A stretch of DNA of 64,000 bases from CG2-30-46-19 sp034414555 (lineage in GTDB: Bacteria > Chloroflexota > Dehalococcoidia > GIF9 > AB-539-J10). The translations under genes and the position numbers were made by a program. The stretch lies in assembly GCA_034414555.1 (NCBI GenBank), contig DAOUMA010000003.1, forward strand, positions 1 to 64,000. Reading direction: 5' to 3'. The notes beneath the pieces were generated by a model that saw nothing but the letters and a program-made list of their open reading frames with translations, ran no database searches and was not told the DNA's origin. Below, piece after piece: positions 56,623-64,000 of this stretch. Numbering within the stretch: position 1 is the stretch's first letter; each line of letters starts with the position of its first letter.

Positions 56623-59481
56623 ATGTTGGGCTGGCTTACTAGATTAATCGATTCCAACGAAAAAGAGCTGAAACGCCTTCAGCCTCTAGTGGCGGAGATA
56701 AACTCGCTTGAGCCTGAGTTTGAGAGGCTCTCCGATACCGAACTCCGCGCCAAGACCGCTGATTTCAAGGCTCGACTCTCTGAAGCTACGGCGGAGATTA
56801 GACAGCAAATCGCCGAGACAAAGCATGAACTTGAGGAAGCCAATCAGCGCCTGGCTCAGGCGCAGAATGAGTTCCAGCAAGAGGAAGAGACCGCCGAGTG
56901 CAAACGTCTGCAAAATAGAGTCGACCAGCTTGAGAAAGAACACCAGAAGCAACAAAACAGGGCTTTAGACGACCTGCTGCCTGAGGTCTTCGCTGCCGTC
57001 CGCGAGGCTGCCAAGCGGACTATCTTCCAGCGCCACTTTGATGTCCAGCTTATGGGTGGCATCGTCCTTCACCAGGGCAAAATAGCTGAAATGGCAACTG
57101 GAGAGGGAAAAACGCTGGTGGCTACGTTGCCACTTTATCTCAATGCCCTTACCGGAGAAGGATGTCATTTAGTCACCGTTAATGATTATTTAGCCAAGCG
57201 AGATTGCCATTGGATGGGCCCTATTTACCACGCCCTGGGTATAAGCGTAACAGCTATTACAGCGCTGCAAACGCCGGATAACCCCTACCCGTCTTATATT
57301 TATGACCCTGACTTTGATTCTGGGGACCCGAAATGGAAATACCTTCGTCCTATTCCTTTCCCCCCCAACCAACCACAGGAAGCTCGCCGCAAAGCTTATG
57401 AAGCCGACATAACCTACGGCACCAATAATGAGTTCGGTTTTGATTATCTCAGAGACAATATGGTTCTGGACTTATCCCAGTGTGTCCAGCGGGAGCTTAA
57501 CTATGCCATTGTGGATGAGGTTGACAGCATCCTCATCGACGAAGCTCGTACCCCCTTGATTATAAGCGGAACTGCTGAAGAAGCCTCCAAAAAGTACCAC
57601 ACCTTCGCTCAGCTTGTTTCTCGCCTCAGGAAAGATGACGATTACGAAATTGTTGAGCGGGAACGTACAGTCAAACCTACGGAGGCTGGCATTGTTAAGA
57701 TGGAGAAAATGCTTAAAAACGCAGGCTTACTCAAGGGTGTGAGCCTTTATGATGACATTGCTAACTATCCTCTCGTCGGCTACTTTGAAAATGCCCTTAA
57801 AGCCCATGCTTTGTTCACAAAGGATAAAGAGTACATGGTCAAGGATGGCAAGGATGGGCGGCAGGTCATCATCGTTGATGAATTCACCGGCAGATTGATG
57901 TTTGGTAGAAGATATTCTGAGGGTTTGCATCAGGCTATCGAGGCTAAAGAGGGGGTAAAGATACAGCGGGAAAGCATTACTTTAGCCACCATTACCTTCC
58001 AAAATTATTTCCGCCTGTATCAAAAGCTGGCAGGCATGACCGGCACCGCTGCCACTGAAGCTGAGGAATTTTACAAGATTTATAAATTGGATGTGGTGGT
58101 TATACCCACTAACGAGCCATTGATTCGCACCGAGCACACTGACCAGATTTACAAGAACGAGAAAGCCAAGTTTGAAGCTGTAGCCAGGGAAATCAAGCAA
58201 TTACATGACCAGAAAAGGCCTGTCCTTATTGGCACAACCTCTATTGAAAAATCGGAGCAGCTAAGTGGTTTACTAACCAGGAAAGGCGTGCCACACCAGG
58301 TGTTAAATGCCAAGCATCATGAAAAGGAAGCTGCCATTGTTGCTCAGGCTGGTCGTTTAGAAGCAGTAACTGTAGCTACTAATATGGCGGGACGCGGCGT
58401 GGACATCATCCTTGGCGGCAATCCTGAGGGGCGGGATGAGCAGGAATGGCTTGAAGAGCACAACAAGGTAGTCGAGCTCGGTGGACTTCATGTTATCGGC
58501 ACTGAGCACCACGAGGCAAGGCGTATTGACAACCAGCTTCGCGGCAGGGCAGGAAGACAGGGAGACCCCGGCAGCTCACGCTTCCACGCCTCTTTAGAGG
58601 ATGAAGTTGTCCGCCGCTTCGGTGGCGAACGCATCGGGGGGCTTATGAAATGGGCCGGCCTGGGAGAGGATAAACCCATTGAACATCCTATGGTCAGCAA
58701 GGCAATAACAAATGCCCAGGTGCAGACGGAGGGCTATAACTTTGATATTCGTAAACATCTCGTGGAGTATGACGACGTGGTCAATCAGCATCGCGAGGTG
58801 ATTTACGCTGAGAGGAAGAAAGTACTGAGCGGCACTGACCTCAAGGCAAACATAATGTCCATGATTACCGCTGAAATTCAAAGCCTGGTGGATGCTCATC
58901 TCGACCATGCTAAGGCTGAACTGGACGCAACAGGCTTACGTGAGGACATTTCCACCATTTTCCCCTCCCCACCTGACATTGCCAGCCTTTCTTCTCTCAT
59001 TGCGGTGAACCGAAAACCTGAGCGAAACGAAGGGGCAGCGGAACAATCTCAGATTGACGGCAAAGAAATTGCCGAAAAACTAACTAATTACGCCGTTGGA
59101 CTTTACGAGCAGAAGGAAAAGGAAATAGGCTCCGAAAACATGCGCCTTATCGAGCGTGTGGTAATGCTCCGCGTTATTGACCAATTATGGATGGAGCACC
59201 TTACCGCTATGGAGGATATGCGCCAGGGAATTGGCTTGCAAGCTGTTGGACAACAGGACCCGCTGGTGGTCTATAAAAGGGAGGGGCGCGCTCTCTTTGA
59301 CGGTCTTCTAGCCAGCATCCAGCATGATGTCGCCCGCAACATTTACCGCGTTAACCTGGTTAAGAAAGAGCCACCCCGCAAAAAAGAGGCGGTAATCGCC
59401 GGTAAGAAAGTGGGACGAAACGACCCCTGCCCCTGCGGCTCAGGCAAGAAATATAAACACTGCTGCGGGAGGAATTTATAA
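56623..59481 (+). CDS. secA: Preprotein translocase ATPase SecA with repeat-encoded insert
   Basis: Motor of the Sec secretion system. It shows LMGGIVLHQGKIAEMATGEG with Walker A GEGKT, YGTNNEFGFDYLRDNM, AIVDEVDSILIDEARTPLII (DEVD box), LAGMTGTAATEAEEF, VATNMAGRGVDIILGG and LRGRAGRQGDPGSSRF, ending in the zinc motif RNDPCPCGSGKKYKHCCG. It is 952 aa. A coiled-coil insertion near 60-125 (after the N-terminal helix) is common in this phylum. Residues about 791-811 (LIAVNRKPERNEGAAEQSQ) are translated from a RepA-like repeat inside the C-terminal helical region. It would export the surface proteins seen here. Confidence 0.96.
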   Translation: MLGWLTRLIDSNEKELKRLQPLVAEINSLEPEFERLSDTELRAKTADFKARLSEATAEIRQQIAETKHELEEANQRLAQAQNEFQQEEETAECKRLQNRVDQLEKEHQKQQNRALDDLLPEVFAAVREAAKRTIFQRHFDVQLMGGIVLHQGKIAEMATGEGKTLVATLPLYLNALTGEGCHLVTVNDYLAKRDCHWMGPIYHALGISVTAITALQTPDNPYPSYIYDPDFDSGDPKWKYLRPIPFPPNQPQEARRKAYEADITYGTNNEFGFDYLRDNMVLDLSQCVQRELNYAIVDEVDSILIDEARTPLIISGTAEEASKKYHTFAQLVSRLRKDDDYEIVERERTVKPTEAGIVKMEKMLKNAGLLKGVSLYDDIANYPLVGYFENALKAHALFTKDKEYMVKDGKDGRQVIIVDEFTGRLMFGRRYSEGLHQAIEAKEGVKIQRESITLATITFQNYFRLYQKLAGMTGTAATEAEEFYKIYKLDVVVIPTNEPLIRTEHTDQIYKNEKAKFEAVAREIKQLHDQKRPVLIGTTSIEKSEQLSGLLTRKGVPHQVLNAKHHEKEAAIVAQAGRLEAVTVATNMAGRGVDIILGGNPEGRDEQEWLEEHNKVVELGGLHVIGTEHHEARRIDNQLRGRAGRQGDPGSSRFHASLEDEVVRRFGGERIGGLMKWAGLGEDKPIEHPMVSKAITNAQVQTEGYNFDIRKHLVEYDDVVNQHREVIYAERKKVLSGTDLKANIMSMITAEIQSLVDAHLDHAKAELDATGLREDISTIFPSPPDIASLSSLIAVNRKPERNEGAAEQSQIDGKEIAEKLTNYAVGLYEQKEKEIGSENMRLIERVVMLRVIDQLWMEHLTAMEDMRQGIGLQAVGQQDPLVVYKREGRALFDGLLASIQHDVARNIYRVNLVKKEPPRKKEAVIAGKKVGRNDPCPCGSGKKYKHCCGRNL
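58997..59056 (+). repeat. RepA-type palindromic repeat inside secA
   Basis: ctcattgcggtgaaccgaaa - acctgagcgaaacgaagggg - cagcggaacaatctcagatt. It has the CATTGCG head, GAGCGAA-CGAAG body and AACAATCTCAG tail of RepA with an internal expansion. Read in the frame CTC-ATT-GCG, the same as leuC. Confidence 0.75.
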
Positions 59482-59526
59482 ACCGGAAGTAGTAAAATTA
59501 TCTGCACCCGTGAGGAGGAGGAGGAA

Positions 59527-59745
59527 ATGATGAAAGCCCGTTTGGGTGTTACCACATGCGATAAATGCGGAAAACCAATGAAAGAAGGGCAGCCTATTCT
59601 TGTCATAGCTGAAGGGAGCATTAGTGAATCCAACGACGAGCTAAGTTTCGAGGGTTCTTGTGTTCGCTACGCTTGTCATCTTGATTGCTGGGATGGGGTG
59701 GAGGAATTGACTAACGACAGAGTGAATCTCTTTCTAAAGGATTAA
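59527..59745 (+). CDS. Small Cys/His zinc-binding protein, unknown
   Basis: A 72-aa protein with VTTCDKCGKPMKEGQ and a second half YACHLDCWDGVEEL; two Cys pairs plus His could form one zinc site. AGGAGGAGGAGG immediately precedes the ATG. No family is recognised. It lies 4 bases before the restriction-endonuclease gene, so it may be part of that operon, possibly as a controller, although it lacks an HTH. Confidence 0.65.
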   Translation: MMKARLGVTTCDKCGKPMKEGQPILVIAEGSISESNDELSFEGSCVRYACHLDCWDGVEELTNDRVNLFLKD

Positions 59746-59749
59746 GAAT

Positions 59750-60442
59750 ATGGGCTCCATTGACCCAATAAAGATGTACGAGGCCAAAAAGAAAAAATTT
59801 AGCCTCAATGCCTATAAGCATGTTTCGGAATTATTAGCTGAGGCGAAAGAACTGCATAGAAAGAATTTTGTTGAGAATCCCTCACCACAGGGGGATTTCG
59901 AGCAATCGTGGAAACCGGTTAAAGGGAACATACTTGAAAAGCTTATCACCCATATCTTGGAGGATGAGGTTGCAAGTCTAGGGTTAAGGATAGTGCGAGG
60001 CAGAACACTTGACAAGAGTAAGAGTCAAAATCTCTCCAAGGAGCTAAGTCTGGTAAAAAGAAGTCTCTTGGTTGATTATGGCGAATTTGGCTCCCATTTG
60101 CCTGATGTAGATATGATTATCTATAACCCAAAAACTTTGAAGGTGCTGGCTGTTATTTCAAGCAAGTCCTCACTCCGTGAAAGAATCGCTCAAACTGCTT
60201 ATTGGAAGCTAAAACTGTATGGGGACAGAGCTACAGAGCATATCAAAGTTTATTTTCTTACACCTGATGAGGATGGAACACTGACAATCAAAACTCCTGC
60301 AAACAAAGACCGAGCTATGGTCGAAGTAGACACAGATGGAAGTTACATCATGAGTGAGACACAAATAGAAGAGAGCTCTACGGTTAAGATGTTTGACAAA
60401 TTTATTGATGACCTTAGGGAGTTGGTTAATGAGCAAAGGTAA
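59750..60442 (+). CDS. Type II restriction endonuclease, BsaWI-like
   Basis: A 230-aa protein resembling the BsaWI group of PD-(D/E)xK endonucleases. The region SHLPDVDMIIYNPKTLKVLA followed by VISSKSSLRERIAQTAYWKL supplies the metal-binding Asp and Lys of the fold (PD-V-D...SxK) and the LRERxAQTxYWK signature I associate with these enzymes. It overlaps the DNA methyltransferase gene by 14 bases, the expected R-M arrangement. A CCGG-containing target is inferred only from the family resemblance. Confidence 0.7.
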   Translation: MGSIDPIKMYEAKKKKFSLNAYKHVSELLAEAKELHRKNFVENPSPQGDFEQSWKPVKGNILEKLITHILEDEVASLGLRIVRGRTLDKSKSQNLSKELSLVKRSLLVDYGEFGSHLPDVDMIIYNPKTLKVLAVISSKSSLRERIAQTAYWKLKLYGDRATEHIKVYFLTPDEDGTLTIKTPANKDRAMVEVDTDGSYIMSETQIEESSTVKMFDKFIDDLRELVNEQR

Positions 60443-61250
60443 GAAAGTAAAAGTCAATAAAGTGAAGGATAGCCCTAGCACTCTGACATTGCTCCCAGAA
60501 GTAGAAGCAGGTAAAGTGTCTGATGTTACTCAAGCGGATGGAAAACCTCTGCTTGAGACCACCACCCTTTGGGATTATCCCAAGCAAAGCTATGGTAAAA
60601 CGCCTAAGGGTAATAATAAATTCCAAGGAGTAACACCTGCGTTTTTAATCTGGAATCTTGTGCAAAGATATACCAAACCAGGTGATTTAATTGTTGACCC
60701 AATGGCTGGCAGTGGAACAACAATCGATGTATGCAAAGAAGAAGGTCGAGAAGTAATCGGTTATGACATCGCCCCTAGGCATCCCGAGGTTATTCAACAT
60801 GATGCAAGGAGTATCCCTCTGCCTGATGAGTCTGTAGACTTGGTGTTTATTGACTCTCCTTACGGCGATAATGTTAGCTATTCAGACCATCCCGATTGTA
60901 TTGGAAGAATCTCTTGTGAGGACGAACGCTTTTATCATGAATTGGAAAAGGTTGCCATAGAAGCATACAGAATACTTAAACCTGGCAAGGTAATGGGGTG
61001 GCTAATCGGTGACCAGTGGGTTAACAAGAAGTTCACTCCAGTTGGTTTCAAACTATATGAACGTTTAGCAAAATACTTTGAGACAGTAGATGTAATCTGC
61101 ATAGCCAGGAGAGGGCAGAGTTCCCATACGGGAGTCTGGCATTATAGAGCTAAGAAATTCAATTTCTATCTAAGAGGCTTCAAGTATCTTCTAATTATGA
61201 GGAAGCCTCTCTCAACACAGACGAAAGTAAAATGGGCTAAGTATAAATAG
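60429..61250 (+). CDS. DNA methyltransferase (N4-cytosine/N6-adenine class)
   Basis: Modification partner of the restriction enzyme. The SAM-binding motif I is GDLIVDPMAGSGTTIDVCKE and the catalytic motif IV is LVFIDSPYGDNVSYSDHP, that is, DSPY in place of DPPY, consistent with an N4/N6 amino-methyltransferase. The order is motif I before motif IV. It starts at ATG 60429 (GGGAG 7 bases upstream), inside the end of the endonuclease gene. About 273 aa. TRM11-like RNA methylases share this fold, but the context favours DNA. Confidence 0.8.
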   Translation: MSKGKKVKVNKVKDSPSTLTLLPEVEAGKVSDVTQADGKPLLETTTLWDYPKQSYGKTPKGNNKFQGVTPAFLIWNLVQRYTKPGDLIVDPMAGSGTTIDVCKEEGREVIGYDIAPRHPEVIQHDARSIPLPDESVDLVFIDSPYGDNVSYSDHPDCIGRISCEDERFYHELEKVAIEAYRILKPGKVMGWLIGDQWVNKKFTPVGFKLYERLAKYFETVDVICIARRGQSSHTGVWHYRAKKFNFYLRGFKYLLIMRKPLSTQTKVKWAKYK

Positions 61251-61290
61251 TAGTGGTTCTGGCTAGAACTAAAAAGGAGGAAATGAAGCA

Positions 61291-61431
61291 ATGGAAGACG
61301 AAAGGAAAATAAGGCTATCCATCGAGGAGTTTGAAGCTGCCCTCAAGAAGGCCAAGCTCGTAACCTCAAAAGAGGTAATAAGTGAAGTCAGGATTGAACC
61401 TGGCGAGCTGGTAATCAAAGTAGTGCGGTAG
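61291..61431 (+). CDS. Small 46-aa protein, unknown
   Basis: A compact acidic/basic helix-strand protein beginning MEDERKIRLSIEEFEAALKK and ending EPGELVIKVVR. AAAAGGAGG lies upstream with 11-base spacing to this ATG; an ATG 8 bases earlier is out of frame and closes after ten codons. No family is recognised. It lies between the methyltransferase gene and polX. Confidence 0.55.
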   Translation: MEDERKIRLSIEEFEAALKKAKLVTSKEVISEVRIEPGELVIKVVR

Positions 61432-61481
61432 CAAAGAAAGTCTCCTGAATCAAGTAGAAAGGCTACTAAATTCGTACCGTT

Positions 61482-63206
61482 ATGAAAAACACGGCTATTG
61501 CTAAAGTATTCAGCGATATAGCCGACCTCTTAGAACTTAAAGGCGAGAACCAGTTTAAGATTCGTGCCTACCAGAAGGCAGCCAGAGCTATCGAGCATTA
61601 CCCCAAGGAAATAAGAATTATGGTTGACGAAGGGGAGGACTTGAAGAGTATCCCCGGCGTAGGAGATGCAATAGCCAAAAAGACCACCGAACTGATGGAG
61701 ACAGGAAAGCTGGAATACTATGAGAAACTTAAGACCGAGTTTCCCGAGGGGATAACCAACCTCCTTGATATACCCGGGATTGGACCCAAGACAGCTAACA
61801 AACTTTGCTCCGAACTGGGGATAACCTCGGTATATAGCCTGGAGCAAGCGATAAAGGATGGCAGCGTGGCTAAGCTGTTTCGCCTTGGTGAAAAGACCGC
61901 CAACAATATCCTCCAGCAAATCGAGGCTTCACGCCGCAAAGACCAGCGTATTCCCATCGGTGAAGCTTTGCCCACTGCCGAAGAAATACTCCGTGCTCTC
62001 AACCCTGTTCCCGGGGTGAGAAATCTAACTTACGCTGGAAGCTTGCGCCGTTTTCGAGAAACACTAGGCGACATTGACCTTATGGGCACCGCTGAGAACC
62101 CCCAGAAAGTTATGGATACCTTCGTTTCTTTGCCTATTGTGGGACAGGTCTTAGTCCAGGGACCAACTAAATCAAGCGTCATTGTCTCTGGTGGCTTGCA
62201 AGTTGACTTGAGGATGGTGGAACACGAGGCTTTTGGCTCGCTTCTTCAATATTTCACGGGAAGTAAACAACACAACATCTCCTTGAGGGAACGAGGACGA
62301 AGGCAAGGATTGAAATTGAGCGAATATGGCATCACCGATATTGCCACGGACAAGCTGGAGAAATTCGCTGATGAGGAGAACTTTTACCGCCGACTGGGGC
62401 TGCAATATATTCCTCCTGAGCTCAGAGAAGCTCAAGGCGAGCTGGAAAAGGCTGAACAGGGAGCCATCCCCAGGCTTGTAGAGCCGTCCGATATAAAAGG
62501 AGACCTCCACATACATACCGATTGGAGCGATGGGCATAACTCCATCGAGGAGATGGCTCTGGCGGCAAAAAAATTAGGCTATCAGTATATTGCCATCACC
62601 GAGCATTCTGGCGGGCGGGGCATTGCCCGCGGGCTTGATGTTGAACGGCTAAGGAAACAGATTGAGGAAATCAAAAAGGTCAATGAACACATAGATGGCA
62701 TTCAAATATTCAGTGGCATCGAGGTTGATATTCGAGCAGATGGCAGTTTGGATTTGCCCCACGCAATCCTGGCAGAGCTGGATGTAGTTATCGCTGCGGT
62801 GCATTCTGCGATGAACCAAAATGAGGAAAAAATGACCCGGAGAGTATTAAGCGCTGTGGATAATCCCGATGTGGACATTATTGCCCACCCTACCTGCCGT
62901 CTTCTGGGTGAGCGTGAACCTATAGCCATTGATTTGGAGGCTGTTTTTCGCGCTGCCGCCAAAAACAACAAAATCATGGAGATAAATGCCATGCCCGACA
63001 GACTTGATTTGAACGATGTCCATGCCTCCAGAGCTAGAGAACTAGGAGTAAAACTTGTTATCGGGACCGATGCCCATGATGTTTCCCATCTTGACTTTAT
63101 GAGGTTTGGAGTCGGCGTAGCGCGACGAGCCTGGTGTGAACCACAACATATATTAAATACCCTGCCCCTGGCAGACATACTCACCACCTTCCCGGTAAAG
63201 AAGTAA
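61482..63206 (+). CDS. polX: DNA polymerase/3'-5' exonuclease PolX
   Basis: Family X repair polymerase of 574 aa. The N-terminal 8-kDa-like and helix-hairpin-helix region shows SIPGVGDAIAKKTTELMETG and IPGIGPKTANKLCSELGI. The polymerase palm has YAGSLRRFRETLGDIDLMGT (two catalytic Asp) and the third in LQVDLRMV. The C-terminal PHP nuclease domain has GDLHIHTDWSDGHNSIEEM, IAITEHSG, GIEVDIRADG and IIAHPTCRLLGERE with a final GTDAHDVSHL. It acts in gap filling and base-excision repair. Confidence 0.95.
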   Translation: MKNTAIAKVFSDIADLLELKGENQFKIRAYQKAARAIEHYPKEIRIMVDEGEDLKSIPGVGDAIAKKTTELMETGKLEYYEKLKTEFPEGITNLLDIPGIGPKTANKLCSELGITSVYSLEQAIKDGSVAKLFRLGEKTANNILQQIEASRRKDQRIPIGEALPTAEEILRALNPVPGVRNLTYAGSLRRFRETLGDIDLMGTAENPQKVMDTFVSLPIVGQVLVQGPTKSSVIVSGGLQVDLRMVEHEAFGSLLQYFTGSKQHNISLRERGRRQGLKLSEYGITDIATDKLEKFADEENFYRRLGLQYIPPELREAQGELEKAEQGAIPRLVEPSDIKGDLHIHTDWSDGHNSIEEMALAAKKLGYQYIAITEHSGGRGIARGLDVERLRKQIEEIKKVNEHIDGIQIFSGIEVDIRADGSLDLPHAILAELDVVIAAVHSAMNQNEEKMTRRVLSAVDNPDVDIIAHPTCRLLGEREPIAIDLEAVFRAAAKNNKIMEINAMPDRLDLNDVHASRARELGVKLVIGTDAHDVSHLDFMRFGVGVARRAWCEPQHILNTLPLADILTTFPVKK

Positions 63207-63263
63207 TCCTTAGATTTTTAATGAGCCGAAGCTCAATAAGCTAAATCAGGAAAGGATAACACC

Positions 63264-64000
63264 ATGCTAACGATAACCCCCTATGAAGAGGTAACCCAGA
63301 TTAAGATGAGCCTCTTCTCTGAGAGTCATCCGCCTTTATGTGCCTGTGCCTACCTGGTAGACAGCCTGTTAATAGACAGCGGCCCTGATTGCACCGGCAA
63401 GGAACTGGCCGATTTCCTGAAAGATAAAGGGGTAAAGCTCCTGGTCAACACTCACTATCATCATGACCATATCGGGGGTAATGCCATCCTTCAACAAAAT
63501 TATGGCCTGGAGATACTTGCTCACCCAGCAGCAATAAGTAGAATAAGTCAACCACCCCACCTATATCCCTATCAGGAGAAAATCTGGGGACATTCATCAC
63601 CCAGTCAGGCAAAGGAAATTGGTACGCTGGTCAAAACGCCACACTTTCAGTTTGAGGTAATCCATACACCGGGACATAGCGATGACCACATTTGCCTCTT
63701 TGAGCGCAGCAAGGGATGGCTTTTTTCGGGGGATTTAGCCACCGTCACCCATCCCCGGTTAGCCAGGGCTGAGGAGAATCAATGGGAAACCATAATTTCA
63801 CTTAAGAAAATCAAAGAATTGAGACCGCGGGTGCTATTCACCGCACCGGAATATATAATCACTGAGCCATCAACCATGCTGGAGAAAACTATCCAGTACC
63901 TCGAGGAAACAGGACAGCGCATTAGAGCGCTATCTAGTAAAGGTCTATCTCCTGCTGAGGTAGCAGAGCAGCTCTTTGGTGAAGACATTGCCGCCCAAAT
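63264..64000 (+). CDS. Metallo-beta-lactamase-fold hydrolase (partial, runs off the window)
   Basis: At least 245 codons, cut by the window end. It starts MLTITPYEEVTQIKM with AAAGGATAACACC before the ATG. The zinc site is VNTHYHHDHIGGNA (HxHxDH), then VIHTPGHSDDHICLF and GWLFSGDLATVTHPRLAR. This is the MBL superfamily, close to LACTB2/glyoxalase II-like hydrolases; the C-terminal helices (LRALSSKGLSPAEVAEQLFG) match the winged-helix end of LACTB2-type proteins. The substrate could be a nucleic acid or a thioester. Confidence 0.85.
   Translation, partial: MLTITPYEEVTQIKMSLFSESHPPLCACAYLVDSLLIDSGPDCTGKELADFLKDKGVKLLVNTHYHHDHIGGNAILQQNYGLEILAHPAAISRISQPPHLYPYQEKIWGHSSPSQAKEIGTLVKTPHFQFEVIHTPGHSDDHICLFERSKGWLFSGDLATVTHPRLARAEENQWETIISLKKIKELRPRVLFTAPEYIITEPSTMLEKTIQYLEETGQRIRALSSKGLSPAEVAEQLFGEDIAAQ

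Overview
The window looks like a chromosomal segment of an uncultivated member of the Chloroflexota, most likely class Dehalococcoidia. This is inferred from gene order and protein character (ilvD-ilvB-ilvN-ilvC-leuA-leuC-leuD-leuB-cimA; guaA-purD-purE-purB-purC; HisZ with short-form HisG; threonine- and asparagine-rich surface proteins), not from a marker phylogeny. Most of it is compact housekeeping operons. Between them lie gene-poor gaps full of short palindromic repeats. There is one tRNA gene, and no rRNA, transposase or CRISPR array is visible.

Layout. 1-2650: archease, RtcB RNA ligase and a SagB-type oxidoreductase (+). 2675-17958 (-): the branched-chain amino acid locus, transcribed ilvD to cimA. 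Two things interrupt it: an MgtC-like membrane gene between leuA and leuC, and a 3.7-kb accessory block between leuC and leuD (HicBA toxin-antitoxin, zinc-ribbon protein, DNA-methyltransferase remnant, ClpP-like protease, TrmO, a methyltransferase, an isochorismatase-like hydrolase). 18011-19067 (-): rpiB and tsaC. 19068-21607: repeat-rich gap with a small HAD-like gene, a HEPN-like gene and a 44-aa Cys-rich protein bracketed by a 31-bp direct repeat. 21608-27940 (+): purine genes guaA, a ferritin-like gene, purD, purE, purB and purC, then tRNA-Arg(TCT). 28071-34401 (+): secreted and membrane-anchored surface proteins. 34534-37145: a transglutaminase-like protein, then lacD and pfkA (-). 37254-40909 (+): a YhaO/YhaN (SbcD/SbcC-like) pair and a leftover ATPase tail. 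40979-54175 (-): an RRM protein, then the long run hrcA-grpE-dnaK-pckA-dksA-lspA-rluD-hisZ-hisG-hisD-hisC-hisB. 54296-64000 (+): glyA, prs, secA, a BsaWI-like restriction-modification pair, polX and the start of a metallo-beta-lactamase-fold gene.

The most striking signal is a palindromic repeat family (GTCATTGCGAG ... GAAGCAATCTC) found between genes and also inside coding sequences. In leuC, purC, secA, hisC, the 3' end of hisD and the 5' end of the SagB-type gene it is read through as protein. All three forward reading frames are used, and the repeat always has the same orientation relative to the gene. This parallels the Rickettsia palindromic elements and would be a coding-compatible mobile or amplifying repeat in this lineage. 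A second highlight is a fused tandem HisG (475 aa) in which the two halves have lost complementary parts of the active site. Regulation can be read directly in places: a near-perfect CIRCE operator abuts hrcA behind a TTGACA-17-TATATT promoter, divergent from a TTGACT-17-TATGAT promoter for glyA. Extended -10 promoters of the form TGG-TATAAT recur before several genes.
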